Shown here: in pieces, positions 17,575 through 25,117 of the stretch
Layout: every line of letters begins with the position of its first letter
How positions within the stretch are numbered: the first letter of the stretch is position 1
Source: Candidatus Micrarchaeota archaeon RBG_16_49_10
GTDB taxonomy: Archaea; Aenigmatarchaeota; Aenigmatarchaeia; CG10238-14
Reading direction: 5' to 3'
Length of the DNA stretch: 64,000 bases
NCBI GenBank assembly: GCA_001784635.1
Contig: MFRS01000003.1
Span: 127,781 to 191,780 of the forward strand
Made by a program: the position numbers and the translations under genes
The notes under the pieces: model-generated
Database searches by the model: none
The model's input: the letters and a program-made list of their open reading frames with translations, nothing else
What the model was told of the DNA's origin: nothing

Positions 17575-19116
17575 GTGGATGAATTCACTAAAGCCTTGGC
17601 GATTTTCTTCGTTTTTTATTTCATACTTTTAATTTCTACGACTCCCGAACCAATAGTCTCTGATGAAGGAGATCATATGATGGATTCATTCTTCTTCTAC
17701 AACCTCTTCAGGGATTTTTTTACTAACCCAAAACTAATTTTAAATTTACCAGATTACGTTTATAGATTTTATACTTTCTACCCGGCTCTTTATATTGTAT
17801 ATTATCCACCACTTTTTGCTTCTCTTACTACCCTGTCTTTCATGGTACTAGGACCTTCAATGCTATCTACAAGGCTAATAACAATAATATTCTCTATCGC
17901 CTCTCTGGGAGTATTTTATTTGATTGGTAAAAGACTTTACGACAGAAAAACGTCTTTTTTGGCGACCCTCATACTCTCCTTCGCCCCATTTTATTTCATT
18001 TTTTCTAACATAGCAATGCTTGAGGTACCTCTCCTATTTTTTACATTCCTCTCAATACTATTTTTCCTTAAAGGTCTGGAAGAAAACAAAAACTACTTTT
18101 ACTTAATGGGCCTTTCTTTAGGGGTTGGGGCATTAATAAAATATTCTATTTTCTCTTTAGGGCCCGGAATCTTTTTTTATCTTATATATAAAAAGGCATT
18201 TTTCAAAAATTTTAAAGAACTTTTTCTTTCCGCCTTAATCGCCCTTCTGATTTTCACCCCCTATGTTCTGATAGTCAATCATTTTAATGGCATGGACTAT
18301 ACACTTTGGGTTTTGGGAAGAAAGGCCGATGAATGTTATGATATTTGTCCACCTAAAAGCAGGTTAGCAACTCTGTACTATTACCCGTTTTTTTTATTTT
18401 TTGAAGTTTTCCCTCTTGTTTTTCTTTTACCAATAGCATACTTTATTTGGCATAGAAAATTAGAGAATTCCGATATTTTCCTTCTTTTTTTGGTGTTTTT
18501 TTACTTTCTTTTCTTCACTATATTGTCTAATAAAACCCCGAAGTACATAATGGTTACCATACCTCTCTTTTCACTCCTTTTTGTTTCAGCTTTGAAAAGA
18601 CTCAAAAAAGGAACGGCCGTGTTATTCGTTTCCGTTTTTCTAGCCCAATTCATCATCTCAATTTTCTTTCCGCCTTATAGGGCTACCGAAACTTCAACAA
18701 TATTGAGTTTTGACTCCCAAAAACCTGCATCTTATCTTGCAAACAACATAGAGCCACAGGCAAACGTCTTTCTTATAGGGTCTTTTTATGAAGACGGTTT
18801 AATTTTCAACTTCGCTAGCTTAAACAACTTTCAAAATCATGTTTTAAGATGGCGAGATTGCGTTTTTGAAAATATATCTAGTGAGAAATTTTCAGATTTT
18901 ATCCATAAAAACAATATTCAATTTGTTGTGACTGATGATATAGCGAAGGAACAGTATAAACAATCTAGAAAATTTTTAGACGATAACTTTAAACAAGTTT
19001 ATAGTGGCGGTAATATGTTAATTTATGAGAATCAAGACTTGCAGATAATGCCTCTTAATGAGATATGTGATTTTGTTTGCAAAATAAACAAAACTGTTTG
19101 TAGAAAAATTGACTAA
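17575..19116 (+). CDS. GT-C family glycosyltransferase (ArnT/PMT-like)
   Basis: A 513-residue polytopic membrane protein (about 11-12 helices in the first 360 residues) with an early acidic loop motif SDEGDHMMD near residues 29-37, as in GT39/GT83 enzymes that take sugars from polyprenyl phosphate. A soluble C-terminal domain (380-513) ends in a Cys-containing tail (CDFVCKINKTVC). It begins at GTG 17575. The acceptor is unknown. It is among the most AT-rich genes here, and stands divergent from the FAD oxidoreductase. Confidence 0.85.
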   Translation: MDEFTKALAIFFVFYFILLISTTPEPIVSDEGDHMMDSFFFYNLFRDFFTNPKLILNLPDYVYRFYTFYPALYIVYYPPLFASLTTLSFMVLGPSMLSTRLITIIFSIASLGVFYLIGKRLYDRKTSFLATLILSFAPFYFIFSNIAMLEVPLLFFTFLSILFFLKGLEENKNYFYLMGLSLGVGALIKYSIFSLGPGIFFYLIYKKAFFKNFKELFLSALIALLIFTPYVLIVNHFNGMDYTLWVLGRKADECYDICPPKSRLATLYYYPFFLFFEVFPLVFLLPIAYFIWHRKLENSDIFLLFLVFFYFLFFTILSNKTPKYIMVTIPLFSLLFVSALKRLKKGTAVLFVSVFLAQFIISIFFPPYRATETSTILSFDSQKPASYLANNIEPQANVFLIGSFYEDGLIFNFASLNNFQNHVLRWRDCVFENISSEKFSDFIHKNNIQFVVTDDIAKEQYKQSRKFLDDNFKQVYSGGNMLIYENQDLQIMPLNEICDFVCKINKTVCRKID

Positions 19117-19123
19117 AGTTGGA

Positions 19124-19197
19124 TGGGACGGACCGGATTTGAACCAGCAACACCACGGGCTTCAGCCGTGTGCTCTCCCGGGTTGAGCTACCGTCCC
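19124..19197 (-). tRNA. tRNA-Phe(GAA)
   Basis: The acceptor stem GGGACGG/CCGTCCC, D arm GCTC/GAGC, anticodon stem CACGG/CCGTG with loop CTGAAGC (anticodon GAA) and T-loop TTCAAAT are all present. There is no intron. The discriminator is A and CCA is not encoded. Confidence 0.96.
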
Positions 19198-19225
19198 TCG
19201 CAGTAATAATTCAACGAATAATTCT

Positions 19226-19939
19226 TTAAACTTTCCTATTAAAAATCCTTTTTACGATGTCGGACTTGTACTTCCAGACGAACTCCGTATATGACCTTGC
19301 CATCCTCACGAGGTTCGTCTTTTTTCCTGTATTATAGCTTACACTCACCGGTATGACCGCAACCGAGAATCCCTTCATCGAGGCAATCCTAAGGCTGTCG
19401 GCCTCTATCCCATAACCCTCTATTCTCAGCTCTGGCAGCATACCTTCAACCACCTTTCGAGTGTAGCACCTGAAGCCCGAGCTTAGGTCAGAATAGAATG
19501 AACCTGAAACTAATACCATAAGCAGGTTGACGAATATGTTGAGGAGGACCCGCATCAAAGGGATTTTACCTCTTTCTTTGGTGAACCTGGAGCCTACAAC
19601 TATGTCTGAAATCCTGTTTTCGGCCAACAGGAGGAGGTTAGGTATCTCCTCTGGGTCGCTCTGCCCATCAGCATCTATCGTGACCGCATTTTTTCCGCCT
19701 TCATCTAGGAACCTCTTGAAGCCGGTCATCAGAGCTCTCCCTTTGCCCATGTTCTTCTTGTGCGAGAGGATTATAACCCTCTTTTCTCCCTTAAAGCCGC
19801 TTTGCATAAGGTTTAGAGTCCTGTCTGTCGAGCCATCGTTGACAAAAATAATTTTATCAACGTACTTCAATGTCTTCCTTGTCACGTCCACCGCTGTCTT
19901 CTCTTCGTTGTAGGCGCATATTATCGCGAAATTGTCCAT
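19226..19939 (-). CDS. Family 2 glycosyltransferase
   Basis: A GT-A enzyme of about 237 residues with CAYNEEKTA, FVNDGSTDRT, KNMGKGRALMTGF and the metal-binding TIDADGQSDPEEI (DxD). This pattern is typical of polyprenyl-phosphate sugar synthases. A hydrophobic segment near 130-150 may associate with the membrane. It starts at ATG 19939, one codon after a TTG. It probably supplies lipid-linked sugars to the GT-C and AglB enzymes encoded in this window. Confidence 0.87.
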   Translation of the reverse strand: MDNFAIICAYNEEKTAVDVTRKTLKYVDKIIFVNDGSTDRTLNLMQSGFKGEKRVIILSHKKNMGKGRALMTGFKRFLDEGGKNAVTIDADGQSDPEEIPNLLLLAENRISDIVVGSRFTKERGKIPLMRVLLNIFVNLLMVLVSGSFYSDLSSGFRCYTRKVVEGMLPELRIEGYGIEADSLRIASMKGFSVAVIPVSVSYNTGKKTNLVRMARSYTEFVWKYKSDIVKRIFNRKV

Positions 19940-20090
19940 CAATTATAAATTGAGGGAAAGATTATTAAACTCTATTTTTCCTAGTATACCGTTTCTTCCG
20001 TGAAAAGTTAAGAATTCTGCCGGAAAAATTATAAAAGGGTGCGATAAAGAATATAAAGATACAAACAAGTGATTTAAAGAGGCTGATTGG

Positions 20091-20330
20091 TTGAAGGAGT
20101 TTTTGGATGCGCTCAAGCTGAAAAGCAAGGACAAGCTGGAGAGAGCCGAAGGGTTTTCAATCCTTTCCCTCCTTCTAGGCTCGCTTCTCCTGTCACTTGG
20201 GATAGGTTTAAGTATTTTAATCCCGAAAGGCATTTCTGCCATTACGGCCATGTTTGGAAGCCTAATAGCCTTCCTTTCGACGGTGGCCCTGGTGGCGATA
20301 TGGTTCATAAAGGAGTTAAAGGGTGAATAG
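20091..20330 (+). CDS. Small two-helix membrane protein upstream of uS15
   Basis: A 79-residue protein starting at TTG: a charged 20-residue N-terminal helix (KEFLDALKLKSKDKLERAEG), then two hydrophobic helices (about 23-45 and 50-72). Its stop TAG directly abuts the ATG of rps15, so it is the first gene of the ribosomal operon. I do not recognise a family. An overlapping frame starting 4 nt earlier is Gly/Pro-rich and looks like a shadow. Confidence 0.65.
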   Translation: MKEFLDALKLKSKDKLERAEGFSILSLLLGSLLLSLGIGLSILIPKGISAITAMFGSLIAFLSTVALVAIWFIKELKGE

Positions 20331-20792
20331 ATGGCAAGAATCCATGCCAGGAGAAAGGGGAGGTCAAGCTCCACAAGGCCCATAGGGCGCGGCTCGCCTA
20401 GGTGGGTCAGGTACAAGAAGTCAGAGATAGAGGAGCTTGTCATGAAATATGCCAAGGAGGGGAAATCATCCTCGGAAATCGGGATGATATTGAGGGACCA
20501 GTACGGCATACCCCTAGTTAAAAGGGCCTCTGGCAGGAAAATATCCCAAATAATGAGGGAAAAGGATATGTACCCCAAATACCCAGAGGACCTGTTCAAC
20601 CTTTTCGTGAAGGCCGTCAACCTCATGGACCACCTTGAAAAAAGGAAGAAGGATTACACCTCAAAAAGGGGCCTCGAGCTCCTGGAGTCAAAGATAAGGA
20701 GGCTTGGGAAATATTACACCAAATCCGGGAAACTGCCCGAGAGCTGGAAATACGAGCCTGAAAAGATAAAACTATTGATCCAACAGAAGTGA
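20331..20792 (+). CDS. rps15: 30S ribosomal protein uS15
   Basis: A 153-residue archaeal/eukaryotic-type uS15 with the N-terminal extension MARIHARRKGRSSSTRP, followed by the core helices (SSEIGMILRDQYGIPLVK, LFVKAVNLMDHL, SKRGLELLESKIRRL). It binds the central domain of 16S rRNA. It is immediately downstream of a small membrane-protein gene and 4 nt upstream of eS1. Confidence 0.97.
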   Translation: MARIHARRKGRSSSTRPIGRGSPRWVRYKKSEIEELVMKYAKEGKSSSEIGMILRDQYGIPLVKRASGRKISQIMREKDMYPKYPEDLFNLFVKAVNLMDHLEKRKKDYTSKRGLELLESKIRRLGKYYTKSGKLPESWKYEPEKIKLLIQQK

Positions 20793-20796
20793 TTTC

Positions 20797-21351
20797 ATGG
20801 TGAAGAAACTCAAAGGGAAGACTTGGTACAATCTGGTTGCACCCAAGATGTTCGACTCAAAGGTTTTGGGGAAAACCCCTGCGGGGGATTCTGACACCAT
20901 TATAGGGAGAACGGTCGAAGTCTCCATAATAAACCTCCTCAACAACCCCTCAAAGTACTACCTGAAGTTCAAGTTCAAGGGCGTGAAGATTGAGGAGACC
21001 AAGGTCATAACCGAATTCGCTGGCCTGGTATGCCTTAGGGACTACATATCCAGGATGGTGAGGCACGGCGTCAGGAGGATTGACACTGTGCAGGACCTTA
21101 CGACAGAGGACAAGAAGAAGGTGAGAGTGAAGACCTTGACCCTCATAAGCAAGAGAGCAAGGAAGGAGGTTGAGGTCACGATGCGGAAGTTCATAAAAGA
21201 TGGCATCAAGGAAAGAGTCGAGTCGATGAAGCTAGACGACTTCCTTTCCAAGCTATTGGACGACTCGCTGAAAAGGGAATTATTAACAAAGGGGAACAAG
21301 ATATACCCTATAAGGGCCTTTGAAGTCATAAAAATAGAGAGACTAGACTGA
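20797..21351 (+). CDS. rps3ae: 30S ribosomal protein eS1
   Basis: The 184-residue product matches archaeal eS1 (S3Ae): an N-terminal KGKTWYNLVAPKMFD, then EVSIINLLNNPSKYYLKFKFK and a C-terminal IYPIRAFEVIKIERL. It binds near the mRNA exit on the small subunit. It is coupled to uS15 (4 nt gap). Its last 26 nt overlap the 3' end of the convergent S2P-like protease gene. Confidence 0.96.
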   Translation: MVKKLKGKTWYNLVAPKMFDSKVLGKTPAGDSDTIIGRTVEVSIINLLNNPSKYYLKFKFKGVKIEETKVITEFAGLVCLRDYISRMVRHGVRRIDTVQDLTTEDKKKVRVKTLTLISKRARKEVEVTMRKFIKDGIKERVESMKLDDFLSKLLDDSLKRELLTKGNKIYPIRAFEVIKIERLD

Positions 21352-22501
21352 TTATCTTCCCCATTCCTATTATATTCAGTATCAGCACGGCGAACGTGAA
21401 TATCGAGAGCCCGACGATTACCTTGTTTGCCACATCCTTTCTGAACACTTTCTCAAGCAGCGCCTGGTAAATCAACCCCCCGTCCAATGGCAGAAGAGGC
21501 AATAGGTTTGCTATCGCTATGTTTATGTCAAGGAAGGCCGCCCAGTTGAAGAGGTTGAAGAACCAGAAGAATATCCGGGCCCCAGTTTCTGGGTTTCCGA
21601 GGGACCTAAAACTATCCCTGTAAATAAGCTTAGTGCTCACGTCGCTTACCCCTATGAAGGACTGCCCCTCCAGGTCAGGGTTCTCCACGGTTTTAACTGT
21701 GAACAGGCCTTCTGTCGTCCTAATATCAATCTCCGTCCCGGGGGCCGCCGAAGCCAAAATTTCCGAAAGGTCATCCACACTCCTAACCTCCTGTCCCTGT
21801 ATCTCGGTTATAATGCCCCTCAAACCCACAGCTTCGGCAGGCATCCCGGCTATCGTCTGGGAAAAGACGACGCCGTTTGCAACGAAAATCTTTGGCACAA
21901 TCACGCTCATGCCAAAAATGACACCTAACAGCAGCAGGAAAACCAGGAAATTCGCAAAGCTGCCCACAGCCGCAACCTTCATCCTGGTCGATGGCCTACT
22001 CTTCCTGAACTGGTCCTCATCGGGCTCGACAAAAGCACCAGGGAAAATCAGGAACAGGATAAGCCCCAGGGACTTTATCCTTATCTTTTCGGCGGCCGCA
22101 ACGAAGCCGTGGCTCAGCTCGTGTGGGACGATTATTATGAAGATCGTTATTATCCAGTACCACAATGGGATGAAGGCGACGTGCTTCTGGACGCCCTCGC
22201 TCGGCTCCCCGGGGAATATCTTAGGGAGCAGGAACTTCACGCCTGGCTCGCCTAGAGTCAGGTTCTTCAGGAGGAAGCCCATCCCGACCAAAGAGGCTAT
22301 TATCGCCACGATGATGGCGATGGACGCATAGACTTTGAAGGCTTTCGCGTGCCTCAAGCCTATCTCCCTTATCTTGTTCTTCCCCTTCTTCGTCCTCCTG
22401 GTTATCATGAAGAACTTGAACTCTATGTTCTTCCTGTCCATTATCACCAAAACGCCCAAGACCGTCAAAAAAAGAACTATCGACAGGCTTTCAAAGTTCA
22501 T
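21326..22501 (-). CDS. Site-2 protease-like M50 metalloprotease with PDZ domain
   Basis: An intramembrane zinc protease of about 391 residues. The zinc motif HELSH is at about 127-131, inside a membrane helix. A PDZ-like domain occupies about 200-290 (GLRGIITEIQGQEVRSVDDL), and the third zinc ligand lies in NLLPLLPLDGG near 345. Family members cleave membrane-tethered regulators or signal remnants. The ATG at 22501 is chosen; a GTG 9 nt upstream is an alternative. It overlaps eS1 tail-to-tail. Confidence 0.9.
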   Translation of the reverse strand: MNFESLSIVLFLTVLGVLVIMDRKNIEFKFFMITRRTKKGKNKIREIGLRHAKAFKVYASIAIIVAIIASLVGMGFLLKNLTLGEPGVKFLLPKIFPGEPSEGVQKHVAFIPLWYWIITIFIIIVPHELSHGFVAAAEKIRIKSLGLILFLIFPGAFVEPDEDQFRKSRPSTRMKVAAVGSFANFLVFLLLLGVIFGMSVIVPKIFVANGVVFSQTIAGMPAEAVGLRGIITEIQGQEVRSVDDLSEILASAAPGTEIDIRTTEGLFTVKTVENPDLEGQSFIGVSDVSTKLIYRDSFRSLGNPETGARIFFWFFNLFNWAAFLDINIAIANLLPLLPLDGGLIYQALLEKVFRKDVANKVIVGLSIFTFAVLILNIIGMGKIISLVSLFL

Positions 22502-22544
22502 CAAAACCACAACTTAGTATTCTTTTGATTGGGAGAATATAAAT

Positions 22545-22976
22545 TTAGCCCAAAACTATAAGTATGGCGCCGCCCACCACGAGCAAGGCCCCCAGCGCAA
22601 TCTTCAATGTGACCTTCTCTCCCAGGAAGAGGGCTGCGAGGATTATGACGAAGACCACGCTCAACCTGTCGATTGGTGCTACCTTCGATGCCTGGCCGAG
22701 CTTCAATGCGATGAAGTAGAAGAGCCATGACAGTGCGCCAGCAACCCCGCTTAGGAGGATGTAGAAAAGTGCTTTCCGGTTGGAGAATATCTCCGGCACG
22801 TTGTGCAATTTTCCTGTCACTGCGATGGCTGCGAAAAGGAATAGGAACATAACCCCCGCCCTTACCATTGTGGCAGCGTTAGAGTCAACTCCCTGGAGAC
22901 CTATCTTCCCAAATATGGCTACCAGAGAGGCCGTCAAAGCAGAGAGCAGCGCGAATATTAGCCACGAAACTTCCAT
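22545..22976 (-). CDS. EamA/DMT-family membrane protein (single EamA unit)
   Basis: A 143-residue protein of about five helices corresponding to one EamA repeat (WLIFALLSALTASLVAIFGKIG at the start, FLGEKVTLKIALGALLVVGGA at the end). Most EamA transporters have two repeats, so this one would work as a dimer. The substrate is unknown. The start is 43 nt before the first copy of the tRNA-Leu-derived repeat. Confidence 0.85.
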   Translation of the reverse strand: MEVSWLIFALLSALTASLVAIFGKIGLQGVDSNAATMVRAGVMFLFLFAAIAVTGKLHNVPEIFSNRKALFYILLSGVAGALSWLFYFIALKLGQASKVAPIDRLSVVFVIILAALFLGEKVTLKIALGALLVVGGAILIVLG

Positions 22977-23018
22977 GAAGATTATTCTGTTCCCAGGTAA
23001 AAATATCTGACTTTAGCG

Positions 23019-23030
23019 ATGCAGGGGGAG
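23019..23030 (+). repeat. att-like direct repeat, copy A
   Basis: The 12-mer ATGCAGGGGGAG is identical to the 3' end of tRNA-Leu (copy C at 24804-24815) plus one flanking base, in the same orientation. It lies in intergenic DNA upstream of the toxin-antitoxin pair. Confidence 0.7.
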
Positions 23031-23168
23031 TGCGTTTCAATTGTATTCAGGTTTTTCATGAATGTTAAACTGGGTTCATGTGCCTATTTAGGCTACACTA
23101 AAGTTGTATTCAAGTTTTGAGGAAGATAAATATATAAGTATACTATGGTAATACTTTTAGGTGATTAT

Positions 23169-23363
23169 ATGGAAACTATCCCAGCAAAAGTCACTGAAAA
23201 ATTGGTATTAGAGATGGACGAATTGATAAAAGAAGGTTGGTATGCCAACAGGTCCGAATTAATCAGAGATGCCATTAGGGAAATGGTTAAAAGAGTCAAG
23301 ATAGAGATGCTAGAGCAGGCTATAAGGGAAGATGTGGAATGGGGTCTGCATGGGAAAAATTGA
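23169..23363 (+). CDS. Ribbon-helix-helix antitoxin (VapB-like)
   Basis: A 64-residue protein with the ribbon-helix-helix layout: strand TIPAKVTEKLVLEMDELIKEG, then turn NRSELIRDAIREMVKR, and a C-terminal tail for toxin binding. The ATG at 23169 has GGTGAT 3 nt upstream and is preferred over an in-frame ATG at 23145. It overlaps the PIN-domain gene by 14 nt, as toxin-antitoxin pairs often do. Two imperfect copies of TTGTATTCARGTTTT (23040-23054 and about 23105-23119) lie upstream and may be its operator. Confidence 0.85.
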   Translation: METIPAKVTEKLVLEMDELIKEGWYANRSELIRDAIREMVKRVKIEMLEQAIREDVEWGLHGKN

Positions 23364-23859
23364 GACAGCAATATCGAATTCTGGCCCATTAATTCATTTG
23401 TCGCAAATAGAGTCTTTTGGGCTTCTAGGTATAATAAAAAACATTTATATCACAAAAGAAGTTTTTGATGAAGTCTGCTCTTTCAGCTTGCCTGGAAGCA
23501 AGGAAGTGAAAAAATCCAGCAATATAAAAGTTAAAGACTTGAACTATAAGGCTAAGGATTTATCCAGGCTAATTTCTGACAAATATTCGTTAGACTTGGG
23601 CGAGGCCACATCAATATCACTCGCAAAGCAGGAGAAAATAAACCTCTTCCTTACGGATGACCTTTCTGCTAAAGTTGTCGCCAAAGAGTTTGGTTTGCAA
23701 GTTCATGGGTCAATCGGTATAATTTTGAGAGCCTTCAGAGTTGGCGTTCTAAAAAAACAGGACGTGATAAGGTCAGTCCAAAATTTGCACAAAAAATCCA
23801 GCATGTTTATAACGGCAGACCTAATCAGCTATGTGATTAAACAGATAGAAAAGGCCTAA
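23350..23859 (+). CDS. PIN-domain toxin of the DUF3368 type
   Basis: The 169-residue product has the DUF3368 PIN pattern: AISNSGPLIHLSQI at the N-terminus, ITKEVFDEV, LDLGEATSISLA and LFLTDDLSAKVVAKE. PIN toxins cut RNA with a cluster of acidic residues. Here the first of these, usually Asp in 'SDSSPL', is Asn10; the Glu/Asp positions in EVFDEV, LGEA and TDD remain. The toxin may therefore be weakened or inactive. The start at 23350 gives a normal family N-terminus. It ends 8 nt before repeat copy B. Confidence 0.82.
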   Translation: MGKIETAISNSGPLIHLSQIESFGLLGIIKNIYITKEVFDEVCSFSLPGSKEVKKSSNIKVKDLNYKAKDLSRLISDKYSLDLGEATSISLAKQEKINLFLTDDLSAKVVAKEFGLQVHGSIGIILRAFRVGVLKKQDVIRSVQNLHKKSSMFITADLISYVIKQIEKA

Positions 23860-23867
23860 AAATCTCT

Positions 23868-23879
23868 ATGCAGGGGGAG
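23868..23879 (+). repeat. att-like direct repeat, copy B
   Basis: A second exact copy of ATGCAGGGGGAG, also preceded by T as in copy C. It separates the toxin-antitoxin cassette from the inverted-repeat cassette. Confidence 0.7.
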
Positions 23880-23885
23880 CGCAGA

Positions 23886-23906
23886 CTCGTTATAAGAGGG
23901 AGCACA
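23886..23906 (+). repeat. Inverted repeat, left arm
   Basis: This 21-nt segment matches the reverse complement of 24782-24802 at 18 of 21 positions; the outer 6 bp (CTCGTT) and the inner 10 bp ending GGGAGCACA are perfect. The two arms flank the single gene at 23968-24711. Confidence 0.7.
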
Positions 23907-23967
23907 CTCAAGACGAAAGAGAAATAACTTTTGAAGTAGGAAAGAGTTTCTATAAATAATTCACATA

Positions 23968-24711
23968 CTATACTATTTCAAATTCTTTCTCTAGAAACTT
24001 GATTTCATATTGATTTTCCCAAGGTCTAAAATCAGGTTCTTCTTCTGGACATTCTGTCCTATATTCAAATCTAAACTTGTATCTCCCCGAATCTACTAAA
24101 TGGTTCATATAACATGTATAGGTATCACCATTTGAACAATCGACAGTATCATAGACAATTTCTCTTTGGTCCCAGTGGAAGAATTCCTGTGAATCTGAGA
24201 TTTCACATATTGGAGTTGGAAATCCTGCTATGCAACCAATTGGACCATTTTCACAAATATCATTACATAAACCAACGCACCCTGGTTTTAAAAGTAATTT
24301 TTCCCAATTACCATTTTCATATCTGAAAACACTCCAAGAACCAGCACTATTTAGATAGATATTTTCATCTGTTCTTACAATAGCACTTATTTCTTCAAAT
24401 TTGGCAAATTTGGTTTCCATTTCTATTTTCAATTCATTTTTTTCTTCTGTATCGCATATCGAATTATAATTATTATCGAGGCAACAAGAACTTCCAACTA
24501 ATATATACGGTTTATTACACACTACTTTTCCTGATTTGAGCTCTCGAATTCTTAATTCTAACTGGCCATTTTCGTTTTGTAAATTTTTAATTTCAGATAA
24601 CAATCCCTCGTTGCTCTTTTGATTTTGGTTGATTACATAAAATAATCCTATTATAGCCAATAAAGAGACCATTCCAAATATAATTAAGAGAGTATTATTA
24701 GATTTTTTCAT
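23968..24711 (-). CDS. Membrane-anchored coiled-coil protein with Cys-rich Ca-loop-like motif
   Basis: A 247-residue protein with a membrane helix at about 8-26, then a coiled coil (about 30-60) and an extracellular part. That part contains CCLDNNYNSICDTEE, a Cys-framed Asx-rich loop of the kind seen in other archaeal surface proteins, and further Cys pairs. The function is unknown. It is the only gene between two inverted repeats and two tRNA-Leu-derived repeats, and it is AT-rich, so it looks like recently acquired cargo. Confidence 0.7.
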   Translation of the reverse strand: MKKSNNTLLIIFGMVSLLAIIGLFYVINQNQKSNEGLLSEIKNLQNENGQLELRIRELKSGKVVCNKPYILVGSSCCLDNNYNSICDTEEKNELKIEMETKFAKFEEISAIVRTDENIYLNSAGSWSVFRYENGNWEKLLLKPGCVGLCNDICENGPIGCIAGFPTPICEISDSQEFFHWDQREIVYDTVDCSNGDTYTCYMNHLVDSGRYKFRFEYRTECPEEEPDFRPWENQYEIKFLEKEFEIV

Positions 24712-24781
24712 ATGTTGAAATATAGGATTACATATTTAAAATGGATTGAACTCTCTAAAAACGTACTTATATTTAAGTGTC

Positions 24782-24802
24782 TGTGCTCCCTGATAAAACG
24801 AG
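24782..24802 (-). repeat. Inverted repeat, right arm
   Basis: Partner of 23886-23906. It ends one base before the tRNA-Leu-derived repeat copy C. Confidence 0.7.
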
Positions 24803-24803
24803 T

Positions 24804-24815
24804 ATGCAGGGGGAG
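24804..24815 (+). repeat. att-like direct repeat, copy C (3' end of tRNA-Leu)
   Basis: ATGCAGGGGGAG, where bases 24805-24815 are the last 11 positions of tRNA-Leu(TAG). This is the presumed original site from which copies A and B derive. Confidence 0.75.
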
Positions 24816-24888
24816 AGATTTGAACTCTCGAACCCACTAAGGGACAGGCTTCTAAGGCCTGCGCCGTTGGCCGCTTGGCTACCCCTGC
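24805..24888 (-). tRNA. tRNA-Leu(TAG)
   Basis: Class II tRNA: acceptor GCAGGGG/CCCCTGC, D arm GCC/GGC, anticodon stem CAGGC/GCCTG with loop CTTAGAA (anticodon TAG), a long variable arm (TCCC...GGG) and T-loop TTCAAAT. There is no intron. Its 3' end is the source of the repeats found 0.9 and 1.8 kb away. Confidence 0.95.
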
Positions 24889-24929
24889 TTCAAAAATAAT
24901 TATAAGGCGTAGGATTTAAACTAATAAAA

Positions 24930-25115
24930 ATGGGATGCGTAACATTTTACATGAAGGTGCAGTGCAGCAGATGCGCTAAGGGTGTCAGCAAGGCCGTTTA
25001 CGAGCATTCAAAGGCCAAGTACGGCAAGCCGCTGTGTTTCGATTGCCAGACCATCCTGAATTCAGGCAAGACTTTCAAGGAGAGGTTCAGGATAGTGGAC
25101 ACTATTGTTGATTAG
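24930..25115 (+). CDS. Small zinc-ribbon protein
   Basis: A 61-residue protein with two CxxC knuckles (CSRC and CFDC, about 18 residues apart), typical of a zinc ribbon. The remainder is basic (KTFKERFRI). Starts at 24930 or at the internal ATG 24951 (MKVQCSRC) are both possible. It lies between tRNA-Leu and tRNA-Glu and ends 2 nt from the 3' end of the latter. The role is unknown; nucleic acid binding is a guess. Confidence 0.7.
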   Translation: MGCVTFYMKVQCSRCAKGVSKAVYEHSKAKYGKPLCFDCQTILNSGKTFKERFRIVDTIVD

Positions 25116-25117
25116 GA

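Noticed and set aside
23019..24815. CRISPR-like array from three identical 12-mers
   Set aside because: Spacing is about 0.85-0.94 kb with genes in between, and the repeat equals a tRNA end; there is no regular short spacer pattern.
24930..25115. Zinc-ribbon frame as a chance ORF between tRNAs
   Set aside because: The paired CxxC motifs at proper spacing and balanced codon use support a real small gene.
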